Source of the DNA: Nitrosomonadales bacterium
GTDB lineage: Bacteria; Pseudomonadota; Gammaproteobacteria; Burkholderiales; SG8-41
Direction: 5' to 3'
Length of the DNA stretch: 6,369 nucleotides
Assembly: GCA_009885185.1 (NCBI GenBank)
Contig: VFLF01000925.1
Span: 1-6,369, forward strand
Under the pieces are notes generated by a model, which saw nothing but the letters and a program-made list of their open reading frames with translations, was not told the origin of the DNA and made no database searches. Shown here piece after piece: positions 1-6,159 of this stretch. The position numbers and the translations under genes were made by a program. How positions within the stretch are numbered: position 1 is the first letter of the stretch; the number at the start of each line of letters is the position of its first letter.

Positions 1-626
1 TCCGCAACGAAGCGGTGTTCTGGAATGCACTGTCTGCCGGACGTGGATGTCTTCTCATCGGTTCACATCTGGGTAGTTTCGAAATGCTTGCTATCGTCGG
101 TAGCGTGGAAAAAAAACTGTCGATCAATATGGTGATGCACTTGAAAGAAGGCGCGCGTCTGGGCGGCCTGATCATGGGCGGGCAAACCTCACTGCCCTAC
201 AACATCATTCCACTTGGAGAGCCCGGTTCGATGTTGCGCGTCAAGGAATGTCTGGACCGCGGCGAAGTCGTGGGGATCCTCGCAGATCGCGTATACGCGG
301 ACGAAGCGACGCAAAGCCTGCCATTCCTGGGCAGTCCTGCGCGCTTTTCGCTGAGCCCCTGGCGTCTCGCCCGTATAACCGGCGCGCCCGTCGTGTCCGT
401 GTTTGGCCTGTTCCATGGCGGCCGCCGTTACGAGATCGTATTCGAATCGATGACCACCCGCGTTGAGGATGTGCCCGCTGATGCAGCAGCGATGTCGATC
501 GTTTCGGCGGCACCGATCCTCGTTTCGTCGCGAGGCGGTCTCGCGGCTTATGTTGAAACTCTGGAGCGTCACGCTCGCCATCATCCCTACAACTGGTTCA
601 ATTTTTACGATTACTGGAGCGCTTGA
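1..626 (+). CDS. LpxL/HtrB-like lysophospholipid acyltransferase, 3' part (5' end outside window)
   Basis: This is the C-terminal 207 residues of a membrane-associated acyltransferase; the frame is open from base 3, so the start lies upstream. Numbering from the codon at base 3, the catalytic HX4E motif is HLGSFE (His22, Glu27). A second family block follows: GILADR near residues 91-96, then LPFLG near 106-110 and a Ser/Pro/Trp segment that resembles the substrate pocket of LpxL-type enzymes. The C-terminus ends in an aromatic stretch containing NWFNF (197-201), as in acyltransferases of aryl polyene clusters, which occur alone or fused behind a family 2 glycosyltransferase. These enzymes transfer an acyl chain from ACP or CoA to a lipid or sugar hydroxyl. 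Here the likely role is attaching the polyene acid to its membrane anchor (inference). The stop codon abuts the next start. A lipid A acyltransferase is possible but fits the neighbours less well. An A8 run at 109-116 is within the coding frame. Confidence 0.88.
   Translation, partial: RNEAVFWNALSAGRGCLLIGSHLGSFEMLAIVGSVEKKLSINMVMHLKEGARLGGLIMGGQTSLPYNIIPLGEPGSMLRVKECLDRGEVVGILADRVYADEATQSLPFLGSPARFSLSPWRLARITGAPVVSVFGLFHGGRRYEIVFESMTTRVEDVPADAAAMSIVSAAPILVSSRGGLAAYVETLERHARHHPYNWFNFYDYWSA
616..619 (+). promoter_or_regulatory. Ribosome binding site for the LolA-like gene
   Basis: GGAG sits seven bases before the ATG at 627, inside the last codons of the acyltransferase gene. It supports the start at 627 rather than the in-frame ATG at 657, which has no comparable purine run ahead of it. 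Confidence 0.6.
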
Positions 627-1208
627 ATGAACCTCACCTGCCCCGCACACCGCCTGATGCGTTTGATCGTGGCGGCGCTTTTGATGGGGTCCCTTGGGGC
701 CACCCAGGCTCAAGGTCTGGACTTACCCCGTCTGATGCAATTGCTCGCGGCCGCGCCCGCTGCTGAAGTGGCGTTTACGGAGAAGAAATTCTCAAGCCTC
801 TTGTCGGCACCGGTGGTGAGTTCCGGAAAACTGGTCTACCGGCGTCCGGATATTGTCGAAAAACACTTCGACACGCCACGCAAGGAAAGCTATCGATTCA
901 TCGGCGAAGAACTGGTGATGATGCGCGGTGGCATTGAAAAGCGGATTCCGCTGTCCAGCCAGCCGCTGCTGTCGGCATTTGCCGCCAGCCTGCGCGGCGT
1001 TCTTGGCGGAGACCTTGGTTTGCTTGGCAGTCACTATCAGTTGGCGCTGCAGGGGGACGAACTCTCATGGCGCCTTGACATGATACCCATCGACGAAGAA
1101 ACCGGGCGCTATGTGAAGCGCATTACCGTCTCGGGCCGCGCGGGACGTATCGCGCAGATCGAGGTACGCGAATCCAGCGGCGACCATTCCGTGCTGCAGA
1201 TTCGTTAG
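627..1208 (+). CDS. LolA-like periplasmic lipoprotein/lipid carrier
   Basis: This 193-residue protein has a signal peptide: a short basic N-terminal region, a hydrophobic core at about residues 11-25 and a plausible cleavage site after Ala28 (TQA). There is no lipobox cysteine, so it should be a soluble periplasmic protein. The mature part resembles LolA-like proteins of aryl polyene clusters. It has VAFTEKKFSSLL (48-59), a GKLVYRRPD strand-turn (67-75) and a run of beta strands ending in ITVSGRAGRIAQIEVRES (166-183). Its length is close to that of LolA. LolA proteins form an open beta barrel that shields acyl chains while carrying lipoproteins from inner to outer membrane. A cluster-dedicated copy next to an exporter suggests it carries the polyene lipid instead (inference). 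The ATG directly follows the preceding stop, so the two genes are probably translationally coupled. It corresponds in position and type to the protein called ApeL in Escherichia coli clusters (from memory). Confidence 0.85.
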   Translation: MNLTCPAHRLMRLIVAALLMGSLGATQAQGLDLPRLMQLLAAAPAAEVAFTEKKFSSLLSAPVVSSGKLVYRRPDIVEKHFDTPRKESYRFIGEELVMMRGGIEKRIPLSSQPLLSAFAASLRGVLGGDLGLLGSHYQLALQGDELSWRLDMIPIDEETGRYVKRITVSGRAGRIAQIEVRESSGDHSVLQIR

Positions 1209-1210
1209 GA
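1207..1210 (+). promoter_or_regulatory. Ribosome binding site for the MMPL exporter
   Basis: AGGA overlaps the LolA-like stop codon and lies five bases before the ATG at 1216. It fits that start and indicates coupled translation. Confidence 0.55.
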
Positions 1211-1215
1211 CAGCA

Positions 1216-3588
1216 ATGAGTGATCGCGGAACCCTTTCGAGTATCGCGTCGCGCGAGTGGTCCCGCTATGCGCTAACGTTAATGTGTTTCGGGTTGTTGG
1301 CATTTTTTTTAGCCAAAACCCTGCGCGTGGAAAGCGATTTCGCGGCGTTCCTGCCTCCATCGACGACGCCAGAAGAGCGCTTGCTCATTGCGCAGTTGCG
1401 CGATGGCCTGGTGTCGCGACTGATGCTTGTCGCCCTGCAGGGCGCGGACGAGAAAACGTTGGCGCGGGCCAGCCGCAAGCTGGCTGAACGTCTCAGCCGC
1501 GTACCCGAATTCGAGTATGCCGCCAATGGCAGCCTCGACCAGTTCGTCGCGCAGGGCGAAGTGCTGATGCGCCATCGCTACGCCTTGAGCCCTGCCATGC
1601 ATGCGGATAAATTTTCCGCTACTGGATTGCGCACGGCGCTGGAGGAACAATTGACGCAGATAGCGTCTCCATTTGGCGCGTTATCAAGATCCATCATGGC
1701 GCGCGACCCGACGGGTGAATTCCTCAGTATCGTGCGCCAGTTCGATCCTGGTGCGATGCCGGCATTGCGTCACGGCGTATGGTTCAGCGCCGATGGCAAG
1801 CGTGCTTTCCTGATTGCGCAGACGCGCGCACCGGGCTTCGACAGCGAGCGCCAGGAACAGGCGATGGCCGTCGTCAAGCAGGCCCTGCAGGATGAAAATC
1901 CACAGGTCGCTGCGGTCCTGACCGGACCGGGCGTATTTGCGGCCGAATCACGGCGCCTGATTCGCAGCGACGCCGAACGCCTGAGTGCGCTCTCGGCGCT
2001 TGCCATATTGGCGATGCTGGTGTTCGTTTACCGCTCGGTACTGATGGTGGTGCTGGTAACAATCCCGGTTGCGTTTGGCTTGCTCATTGGTGTGCTGGTC
2101 GTCAACGCCATATTTGGTTCGGTACACGCGATTACGCTGGGGTTTGCCGCCACGCTGATTGGAGAAGCGGTCGACTATCCCAGTTATCTGCTACTCAATA
2201 CCGCGCCCGCTGAAGCCGCTCGTGACGCGGCGCGGCGCCTGCGGCTGACGCTCACGCTGGCGGTGCTGACGACGGTGGTCAGCGCGCTGGCACTCACGCT
2301 GTCGAGCTTTAAGGGCTTGGCGCAGCTCGGTGTGCTCACCATGGTGGGCGTGTTGGTTGCGGGCCTTGTTACCCAATATCTGCTGCCGTGGTTAATTGGC
2401 AAGCGTGCAATTTCCATTGCGCGACTCAATGTCCCCGCCGTCGATTTCCTGTCCCGGTCACGCTGGCTGAGCATCGCCGCCGCTCTCGTGGTGGTCGGTG
2501 CCGGCGTCTGGCTGGTGCACCTGCACCCGGCGTGGTGGCAGCGCGACCTTGCCGGGATCAGTCCGGTGCCGCCTGCCATGCGCGTGCTGGACGGACAGCT
2601 GCGCAGCGAAATGGGCGCGCCGGAAGTCAGCATGTTTCTCGCGAGTCGCGGAAAAACGCAGGCAGCGGCCTTGCAGGCAGCCGAAAGCGTGCTGCCGGTG
2701 CTGCAGCGATGGAAGCAGGAAAAATCGATTCGCAACTTCGATTCACCGGCCCGGTATCTTCCCACGGCGGCGACACAGCGCGAACGACTAAACCTGCTGC
2801 CTGAGCCAGCTGAGCTTGAGCGCAACCTTGCCAAAGCGCTGAAGGGCCTCGCGTTCCGCCCCGATGCTTTCCAGTCTTTTGTCGAGGAAGCCGGTGCCGC
2901 TCGCGTTGAATCGTTGCTGGTCACGGCGCCGGTGACGATGGCCTCGTATGCAGGTACACCGCTCGGGACCCGCTTGAATGCACTGGTCGTTGCACTGGAC
3001 GGACAATGGCTGGTGCTGACACCGCTGGGCGGTGTCAGCGACGCTGGAAAGCTGGCAAAAGATTTGGCCGCGATGCCTGAAAGTAGCAGCCAGCTTGTGG
3101 ATTTGAAGAAGATCTCCGCCGACATGGTCGACGGCTTCCGCCGCGAAGCGCTGGCGCAGGCCGGATGGGGTGCCGCACTGATTTTCCTGCTGCTCCTTGG
3201 CGGGTTGCGATCTGCCAAACGTGCCATTCGGGTGGCGTTTCCTGCCGGTGCGGCGCTGGTTCTCACCGTGGCGCTGCTGGTCGCCTTTGGTGTTCGCCTC
3301 AGTGTGTTCCATCTGGTTGCGCTGCTGCTGGTGCTCGGCATCGGCCTCAACTATGCGCTGTTCTTTGAACGCATCGTGGCGGATGTGCACGAACGTGCCC
3401 GCACCAGACTGGCGCTGGCAGTTTGCAGTACGTCAACGATCGTCACGTTCGGGTTACTTGCGTTATCCTCGACCCCGGTGCTGCATGCAATCGGCAGTAC
3501 CGTCGCGCTGGGGGCCGTTCTGGCCTTATTGCTGTCAGCGATATGGGCGCAGCACAATAACAATGTCCCGGCTGTGGAAGTCGCTTGA
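1216..3588 (+). CDS. RND-superfamily MMPL-type exporter
   Basis: This 790-residue inner-membrane protein has the duplicated RND/MMPL plan. Helix 1 is at about 17-35, followed by a large periplasmic loop (36-255) and a helix block at about 257-272, 275-297, 302-324, 342-362 and 368-393. The second half repeats this: a helix at 416-434, a second large loop (435-645) and helices at about 647-664, 672-693, 696-717, 733-752 and 756-777. That gives about 12 helices. The first half carries GEAVDY (316-321), the Asp-Tyr pair typical of the proton relay in MMPL transporters. The equivalent place in the second half reads GIGLNY (708-713), with Asn for Asp. MMPL proteins use the proton gradient to export lipids. 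Together with the LolA-like gene seven bases upstream, this one likely exports the lipid-linked polyene. It corresponds to ApeM of the E. coli cluster (from memory). An in-frame T8 run encodes part of helix 1. Confidence 0.9.
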   Translation: MSDRGTLSSIASREWSRYALTLMCFGLLAFFLAKTLRVESDFAAFLPPSTTPEERLLIAQLRDGLVSRLMLVALQGADEKTLARASRKLAERLSRVPEFEYAANGSLDQFVAQGEVLMRHRYALSPAMHADKFSATGLRTALEEQLTQIASPFGALSRSIMARDPTGEFLSIVRQFDPGAMPALRHGVWFSADGKRAFLIAQTRAPGFDSERQEQAMAVVKQALQDENPQVAAVLTGPGVFAAESRRLIRSDAERLSALSALAILAMLVFVYRSVLMVVLVTIPVAFGLLIGVLVVNAIFGSVHAITLGFAATLIGEAVDYPSYLLLNTAPAEAARDAARRLRLTLTLAVLTTVVSALALTLSSFKGLAQLGVLTMVGVLVAGLVTQYLLPWLIGKRAISIARLNVPAVDFLSRSRWLSIAAALVVVGAGVWLVHLHPAWWQRDLAGISPVPPAMRVLDGQLRSEMGAPEVSMFLASRGKTQAAALQAAESVLPVLQRWKQEKSIRNFDSPARYLPTAATQRERLNLLPEPAELERNLAKALKGLAFRPDAFQSFVEEAGAARVESLLVTAPVTMASYAGTPLGTRLNALVVALDGQWLVLTPLGGVSDAGKLAKDLAAMPESSSQLVDLKKISADMVDGFRREALAQAGWGAALIFLLLLGGLRSAKRAIRVAFPAGAALVLTVALLVAFGVRLSVFHLVALLLVLGIGLNYALFFERIVADVHERARTRLALAVCSTSTIVTFGLLALSSTPVLHAIGSTVALGAVLALLLSAIWAQHNNNVPAVEVA

Positions 3589-3592
3589 TTTT

Positions 3593-3622
3593 ATGCCACT
3601 GCCGTTAACGAAAATGCCATGA
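3593..3622 (+). other. Possible 9-codon ORF leading into the ketosynthase
   Basis: The 30 bases between the exporter stop and the ketosynthase ATG hold an ATG at 3593 that opens a 9-codon frame (MPLPLTKMP). Its TGA overlaps the ketosynthase start as ATGA (3619-3622). No clear purine-rich ribosome binding site lies just before 3619. A GGAAG run at 3576-3580 lies 12 bases before 3593, which is long. Reinitiation from this mini-ORF is possible, but so short a frame can easily arise by chance. Confidence 0.12.
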
Positions 3623-4815
3623 ATACACTTGCGATCTCCGCGTATACCAGTAGCAATGCGGCCGGCATTGGCAAGCTTGCGACGGCGCGCGCATTGCGTG
3701 AAGGCCGCACGGGGCTGGTTCCCAACGATCTCGACTGGGCCCCTTTGCCATGCTGGATAGGGCGTATCCCGGGACTCGACGGTGACGATGCGATCAAACT
3801 GCCGGAGGCACTTCGCGAGTTTGATTGTCGCAACAACCGCCTGGCACTATTGGGGCTGGAGCAGGACGGTTTTATGGCTGCTGCGGCGAACGCCCGCCAA
3901 CGCTTCGGGCCCGAGCGTGTGGGCGTGTTCATCGGTACCAGCACCTCTGGCATCCTGTCCACCGAGATTGCCTACCAGCACCGCGAGCCGCACAGCGGAA
4001 AACTGCCCCCCGACTATCGCTATTCAACTACCCACAATCTTGATGCCACTACCGAGTTCGTGCGCCGGGTGTTGGGACTTGCTGGCCCCTCGATGACCAT
4101 TTCCACCGCTTGTTCGTCGAGCGCGAAAGTCTTCTGTCTGGCTGAACGCTTTATCCGGCTGGGACTGATTGATGCCGCCATCGTTGGGGGCGTCGACAGC
4201 CTCTGCCACACCACTCTCTATGGTTTTAGTTCGCTGCAACTCGTGTCTACCGATGTGTGCCGTCCGTTCGATGGCGCACGGCGCGGGTTGTCGATTGGCG
4301 AGGCGGCAGGGTTCGCGCTGGTCGAAAGAGCAGGGGCTAGCGAGGCAGGCCTGCATTTGCTCGGCTACGGGGAAACCAGTGACGCCTATCACATGTCAAC
4401 GCCACACCCAGAAGGCGACGGGGCCCACCGTGCCATGCAGGAAGCGCTGTCCCGTGCCGGACTCGCTGCGGCTGACATTGACTACGTAAACCTTCACGGC
4501 ACCGCCACGCCAGCCAATGATCGCGCCGAAGATCGCGCGGTTCACAATGTCTTCGGCAATGCCGTCGCCTGTTCATCGACCAAAGGCTTCACGGGGCACG
4601 CACTGGGAGCAGCAGGCATCACCGAGGCCACAATCGCACTGCTCTGTATAGAAAACAACCTCATTCCCGGCAGTCCCACCACAGAGAACGTCGATCCCGA
4701 AATGCACTGCGCCATTGTCCTGACTGCACGCAATGAACGGGTCAGACGCGTGATGAGCAACAATTTCGGTTTTGGCGGCAGCAACTGCGCACTCTTGTTC
4801 GGCGAGGCCGCGTGA
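3619..4815 (+). CDS. Beta-ketoacyl-ACP synthase (type II, FabF-like), catalytic ketosynthase
   Basis: This 398-residue protein is a full-length thiolase-fold condensing enzyme, close to the size of FabB/FabF. The nucleophile is Cys165 in ISTACSSSAK. The two catalytic histidines are His293 in NLHGTATPAND and His327 in KGFTGHALGAAG, with the conserved Lys322 just before the second. GFGGSN (384-389) is the usual C-terminal glycine loop. It condenses an ACP-bound acyl chain with malonyl-ACP, releasing carbon dioxide, in the cytoplasm. The motifs alone would fit fatty acid synthesis. The neighbours (half-size partner, dehydratase, ketoreductase, exporter) instead point to the iterative polyene chain extender, ApeO-like in the E. 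coli nomenclature (from memory). The upstream frame offers no other ATG close by and no strong ribosome binding site, so translation may depend on the upstream gene. Its stop shares one base with the next start. Confidence 0.92.
   Translation: MNTLAISAYTSSNAAGIGKLATARALREGRTGLVPNDLDWAPLPCWIGRIPGLDGDDAIKLPEALREFDCRNNRLALLGLEQDGFMAAAANARQRFGPERVGVFIGTSTSGILSTEIAYQHREPHSGKLPPDYRYSTTHNLDATTEFVRRVLGLAGPSMTISTACSSSAKVFCLAERFIRLGLIDAAIVGGVDSLCHTTLYGFSSLQLVSTDVCRPFDGARRGLSIGEAAGFALVERAGASEAGLHLLGYGETSDAYHMSTPHPEGDGAHRAMQEALSRAGLAAADIDYVNLHGTATPANDRAEDRAVHNVFGNAVACSSTKGFTGHALGAAGITEATIALLCIENNLIPGSPTTENVDPEMHCAIVLTARNERVRRVMSNNFGFGGSNCALLFGEAA
4804..4807 (+). promoter_or_regulatory. Ribosome binding site deciding the start of the half-size synthase
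   Basis: GAGG lies seven bases before the ATG at 4815. A GTG at 4812 is in the same frame and would add one residue, but ATG with this spacing and the TGATG junction is the better start. Confidence 0.5.
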
Positions 4816-5594
4816 TGCGCGTGGCGGTCGATGCCGTCGGCGTGCTGGCACCGGGTTTACCGGACTGGGATACCGCCAGGGCGGTACTGGCGCAGCAGCG
4901 TGTTTTTGCTTCGGCAGTTATCGATGTGCCCCAGCCCGGGTGCCTGGCGCCTGCGGAGCGGCGGCGTAGCAGCCCGACCGTGCGCTTAGCACTTGCAGTG
5001 GCGGAGCAAGCGTTGCGGCAGACATCGCTGTCACCGCAGGACATGGTGATGGTGTTCTCGTCGTCCGAGGCAGCCGGCGTGATTACCCACCAATTGTGCG
5101 AAGCGCTCGCCGGTAGCCGCGAGGTCTCACCTACCCAGTTCCATAATTCCGTGCACAACGCGCCCAGCGGTTACTACAGCATTGCCATGAATGCGCGGCG
5201 CGCGGCCAGCAGTGTATGTCGGGGTGAGTGGAGCTTCGCGGCCGGATTACTCAATGCAGCGGCACAGGCGGTCGCGGACCAGTCGCCCGTACTGTACGTT
5301 TGCTACGACAGTCCACTGCCTTCGCCGATGTGTGAAGTCATGCCGGTCGTTGAATCAACCGCGATTGCGCTGGTGCTGACCCCTGACCCAAGCCCGGCAT
5401 CAATGGCGACATGGGATCTGGCCATCGTGCCACAGCGCGGGACCGCAACGTGGCAAGACTGGGCGCCACCGGCATGGCACTTCAATGCGTCCGCACGTGG
5501 CTTTGCCGCGCTTGAGTCGCTGGCAAATCCCGGATGCACAGCCTTTGCTTTGGCGCTTTCGCCTGAGATCGATCTGGCGGTGACGCGATGCTAG
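4815..5594 (+). CDS. Half-size beta-ketoacyl-synthase-like protein, probable chain-length-factor partner
   Basis: This 259-residue protein looks like the N-terminal half of a condensing enzyme only, in the style of the Pfam family Ketoacyl-synt_2 (PF13723). A strand with VMVFSSSEAAG (78-88) precedes the block FHNSVHNAPSGYYS (109-122), which is typical of that family. A buried helix SFAAGLLNA (140-148) follows. There is no HGT histidine motif, no KGFTGH motif and no C-terminal GFGG loop, all of which the preceding gene has. The TACSS nucleophile elbow is not conserved either; Cys135 lies within a residue or two of where it would fall. The protein is therefore probably not a condensing enzyme alone. 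In aryl polyene systems a ketosynthase pairs with a degenerate partner that sets chain length (ApeC-like, from memory). The one-base overlap TGATG with the ketosynthase stop suggests equimolar coupled expression, as expected for a heterodimer (inference). Confidence 0.78.
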   Translation: MRVAVDAVGVLAPGLPDWDTARAVLAQQRVFASAVIDVPQPGCLAPAERRRSSPTVRLALAVAEQALRQTSLSPQDMVMVFSSSEAAGVITHQLCEALAGSREVSPTQFHNSVHNAPSGYYSIAMNARRAASSVCRGEWSFAAGLLNAAAQAVADQSPVLYVCYDSPLPSPMCEVMPVVESTAIALVLTPDPSPASMATWDLAIVPQRGTATWQDWAPPAWHFNASARGFAALESLANPGCTAFALALSPEIDLAVTRC

Positions 5595-5722
5595 TTTGCA
5601 ATGAATTGACGCTCACATCGCGGCATCGAATTGCAGATCGCCATTTGGCGCGCCTTGACAAGCATTTTCGACCTGAGTGCCGCGCCAGATATAGAGTTCT
5701 GCGGACTAATAAATGCAGCTAG
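5588..5722 (+). other. Unassigned 44-codon ORF bridging the 118-base gap
   Basis: The gap between the half-size synthase and the dehydratase (5595-5712) contains no recognisable gene. An ATG at 5588 opens a 44-codon frame that overlaps the upstream stop by seven bases and ends in TAG at 5720-5722, overlapping the dehydratase start by ten bases. GGTGA at 5579-5583 could serve as a weak ribosome binding site, with a short four-base spacing. The predicted peptide is strongly basic (many Arg and His), has four Cys, and has no signal peptide, membrane helix or ACP-like DSL motif. I do not recognise it. It may be a small protein, a device for coupling translation across the gap, a relic, or chance. 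Confidence 0.18.
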
Positions 5723-6159
5723 ACCACGCCGCCATCGCAGCACGCATTCCTCACGCCGGACGCATGTGCTTGCTGGATCGGGTACTGCAATGGGACTCGC
5801 ACAGTATCCGCTGTAGCGCGACTTCGCATCGTGACAAGGACAATCCCTTGCGCGAAGGCGCGGGCCTCGCGATGCTGGCCGGCATTGAATATGCGGCACA
5901 GGCTGCCGCCGTGCACGGCGCGCTATTGTTGGATGCGATCGTACCGCGCAGTGGCGTATTGGCGGCGCTTAAAAACGTGACTGCCACACAGCAGTGGCTG
6001 CACGAGATTGCCGACGATATCGTGATCGAGGCGAACCTCCTTCACAGCGACCCGGCAGGTGGCATCTTTGCCTTCGCTGTGTTTGCCAGCGAGGAGCGCA
6101 TATTGAGTGGACAATTCACATTGATGTATATCGACCAGGTACAGGAGCAACCCGCATGA
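5713..6159 (+). CDS. Hotdog-fold 3-hydroxyacyl-ACP dehydratase (FabZ/FabA-like)
   Basis: This 148-residue protein has the size of FabZ-type dehydratases. The N-terminal motif RIPHAGRMCLLDRV (11-24) matches the catalytic-histidine region of FabZ (His14), followed by the LLDRV strand. The second catalytic position is Glu59 in GIEYAAQAAAVHG, at the start of the long hotdog helix. It would remove water from the ACP-bound 3-hydroxyacyl chain made by the downstream ketoreductase, giving a trans double bond per cycle. In the E. coli cluster the counterpart is ApeP, thought to act with a second dehydratase, ApeI (from memory); no second one is visible here. The start is fixed because a TAA lies immediately before this ATG in frame. 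The ribosome binding site is weak (GGA at 5703-5705), so coupling to translation coming from upstream is plausible. Its stop overlaps the ketoreductase start as ATGA. Confidence 0.88.
   Translation: MQLDHAAIAARIPHAGRMCLLDRVLQWDSHSIRCSATSHRDKDNPLREGAGLAMLAGIEYAAQAAAVHGALLLDAIVPRSGVLAALKNVTATQQWLHEIADDIVIEANLLHSDPAGGIFAFAVFASEERILSGQFTLMYIDQVQEQPA
6143..6147 (+). promoter_or_regulatory. Ribosome binding site for the ketoreductase
   Basis: AGGAG, the strongest such site in the window, lies eight bases before the ATG at 6156 and within the last codons of the dehydratase gene. It fixes the ketoreductase start. Confidence 0.65.

Noticed and set aside
189..713. A 174-codon - strand frame across the acyltransferase and LolA-like genes
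   Set aside because: It spans the junction of two well-supported + strand genes and shows no domain or sensible composition.
2184..3350. A 388-codon open frame on the - strand inside the exporter gene
   Set aside because: It lies opposite a gene with clear family motifs and helices. Its translation is a Ser/Arg/Ala-rich low-complexity product without recognisable motifs, as expected for the shadow of a GC-rich gene.
3197..3622. A 141-codon + strand frame overlapping the exporter's 3' end
   Set aside because: It is rich in Cys, Trp and Arg, typical of a wrong-frame reading of a hydrophobic gene. Only its last nine codons, as a possible mini-ORF, deserve mention.
5597..5635. Inverted repeat TGCAAT / ATTGCA in the gap before the dehydratase
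   Set aside because: Only six base pairs with a loop of 27 bases and no T run after it, so neither a terminator nor a convincing hairpin.
5655..5695. Possible internal promoter: TTGACA at 5655-5660 with TATAGA at 5690-5695
   Set aside because: The spacing is 29 bases, far from the usual 16-18, and no other -10-like hexamer sits at the right distance. TTGACG at 5606-5611 also lacks a partner.
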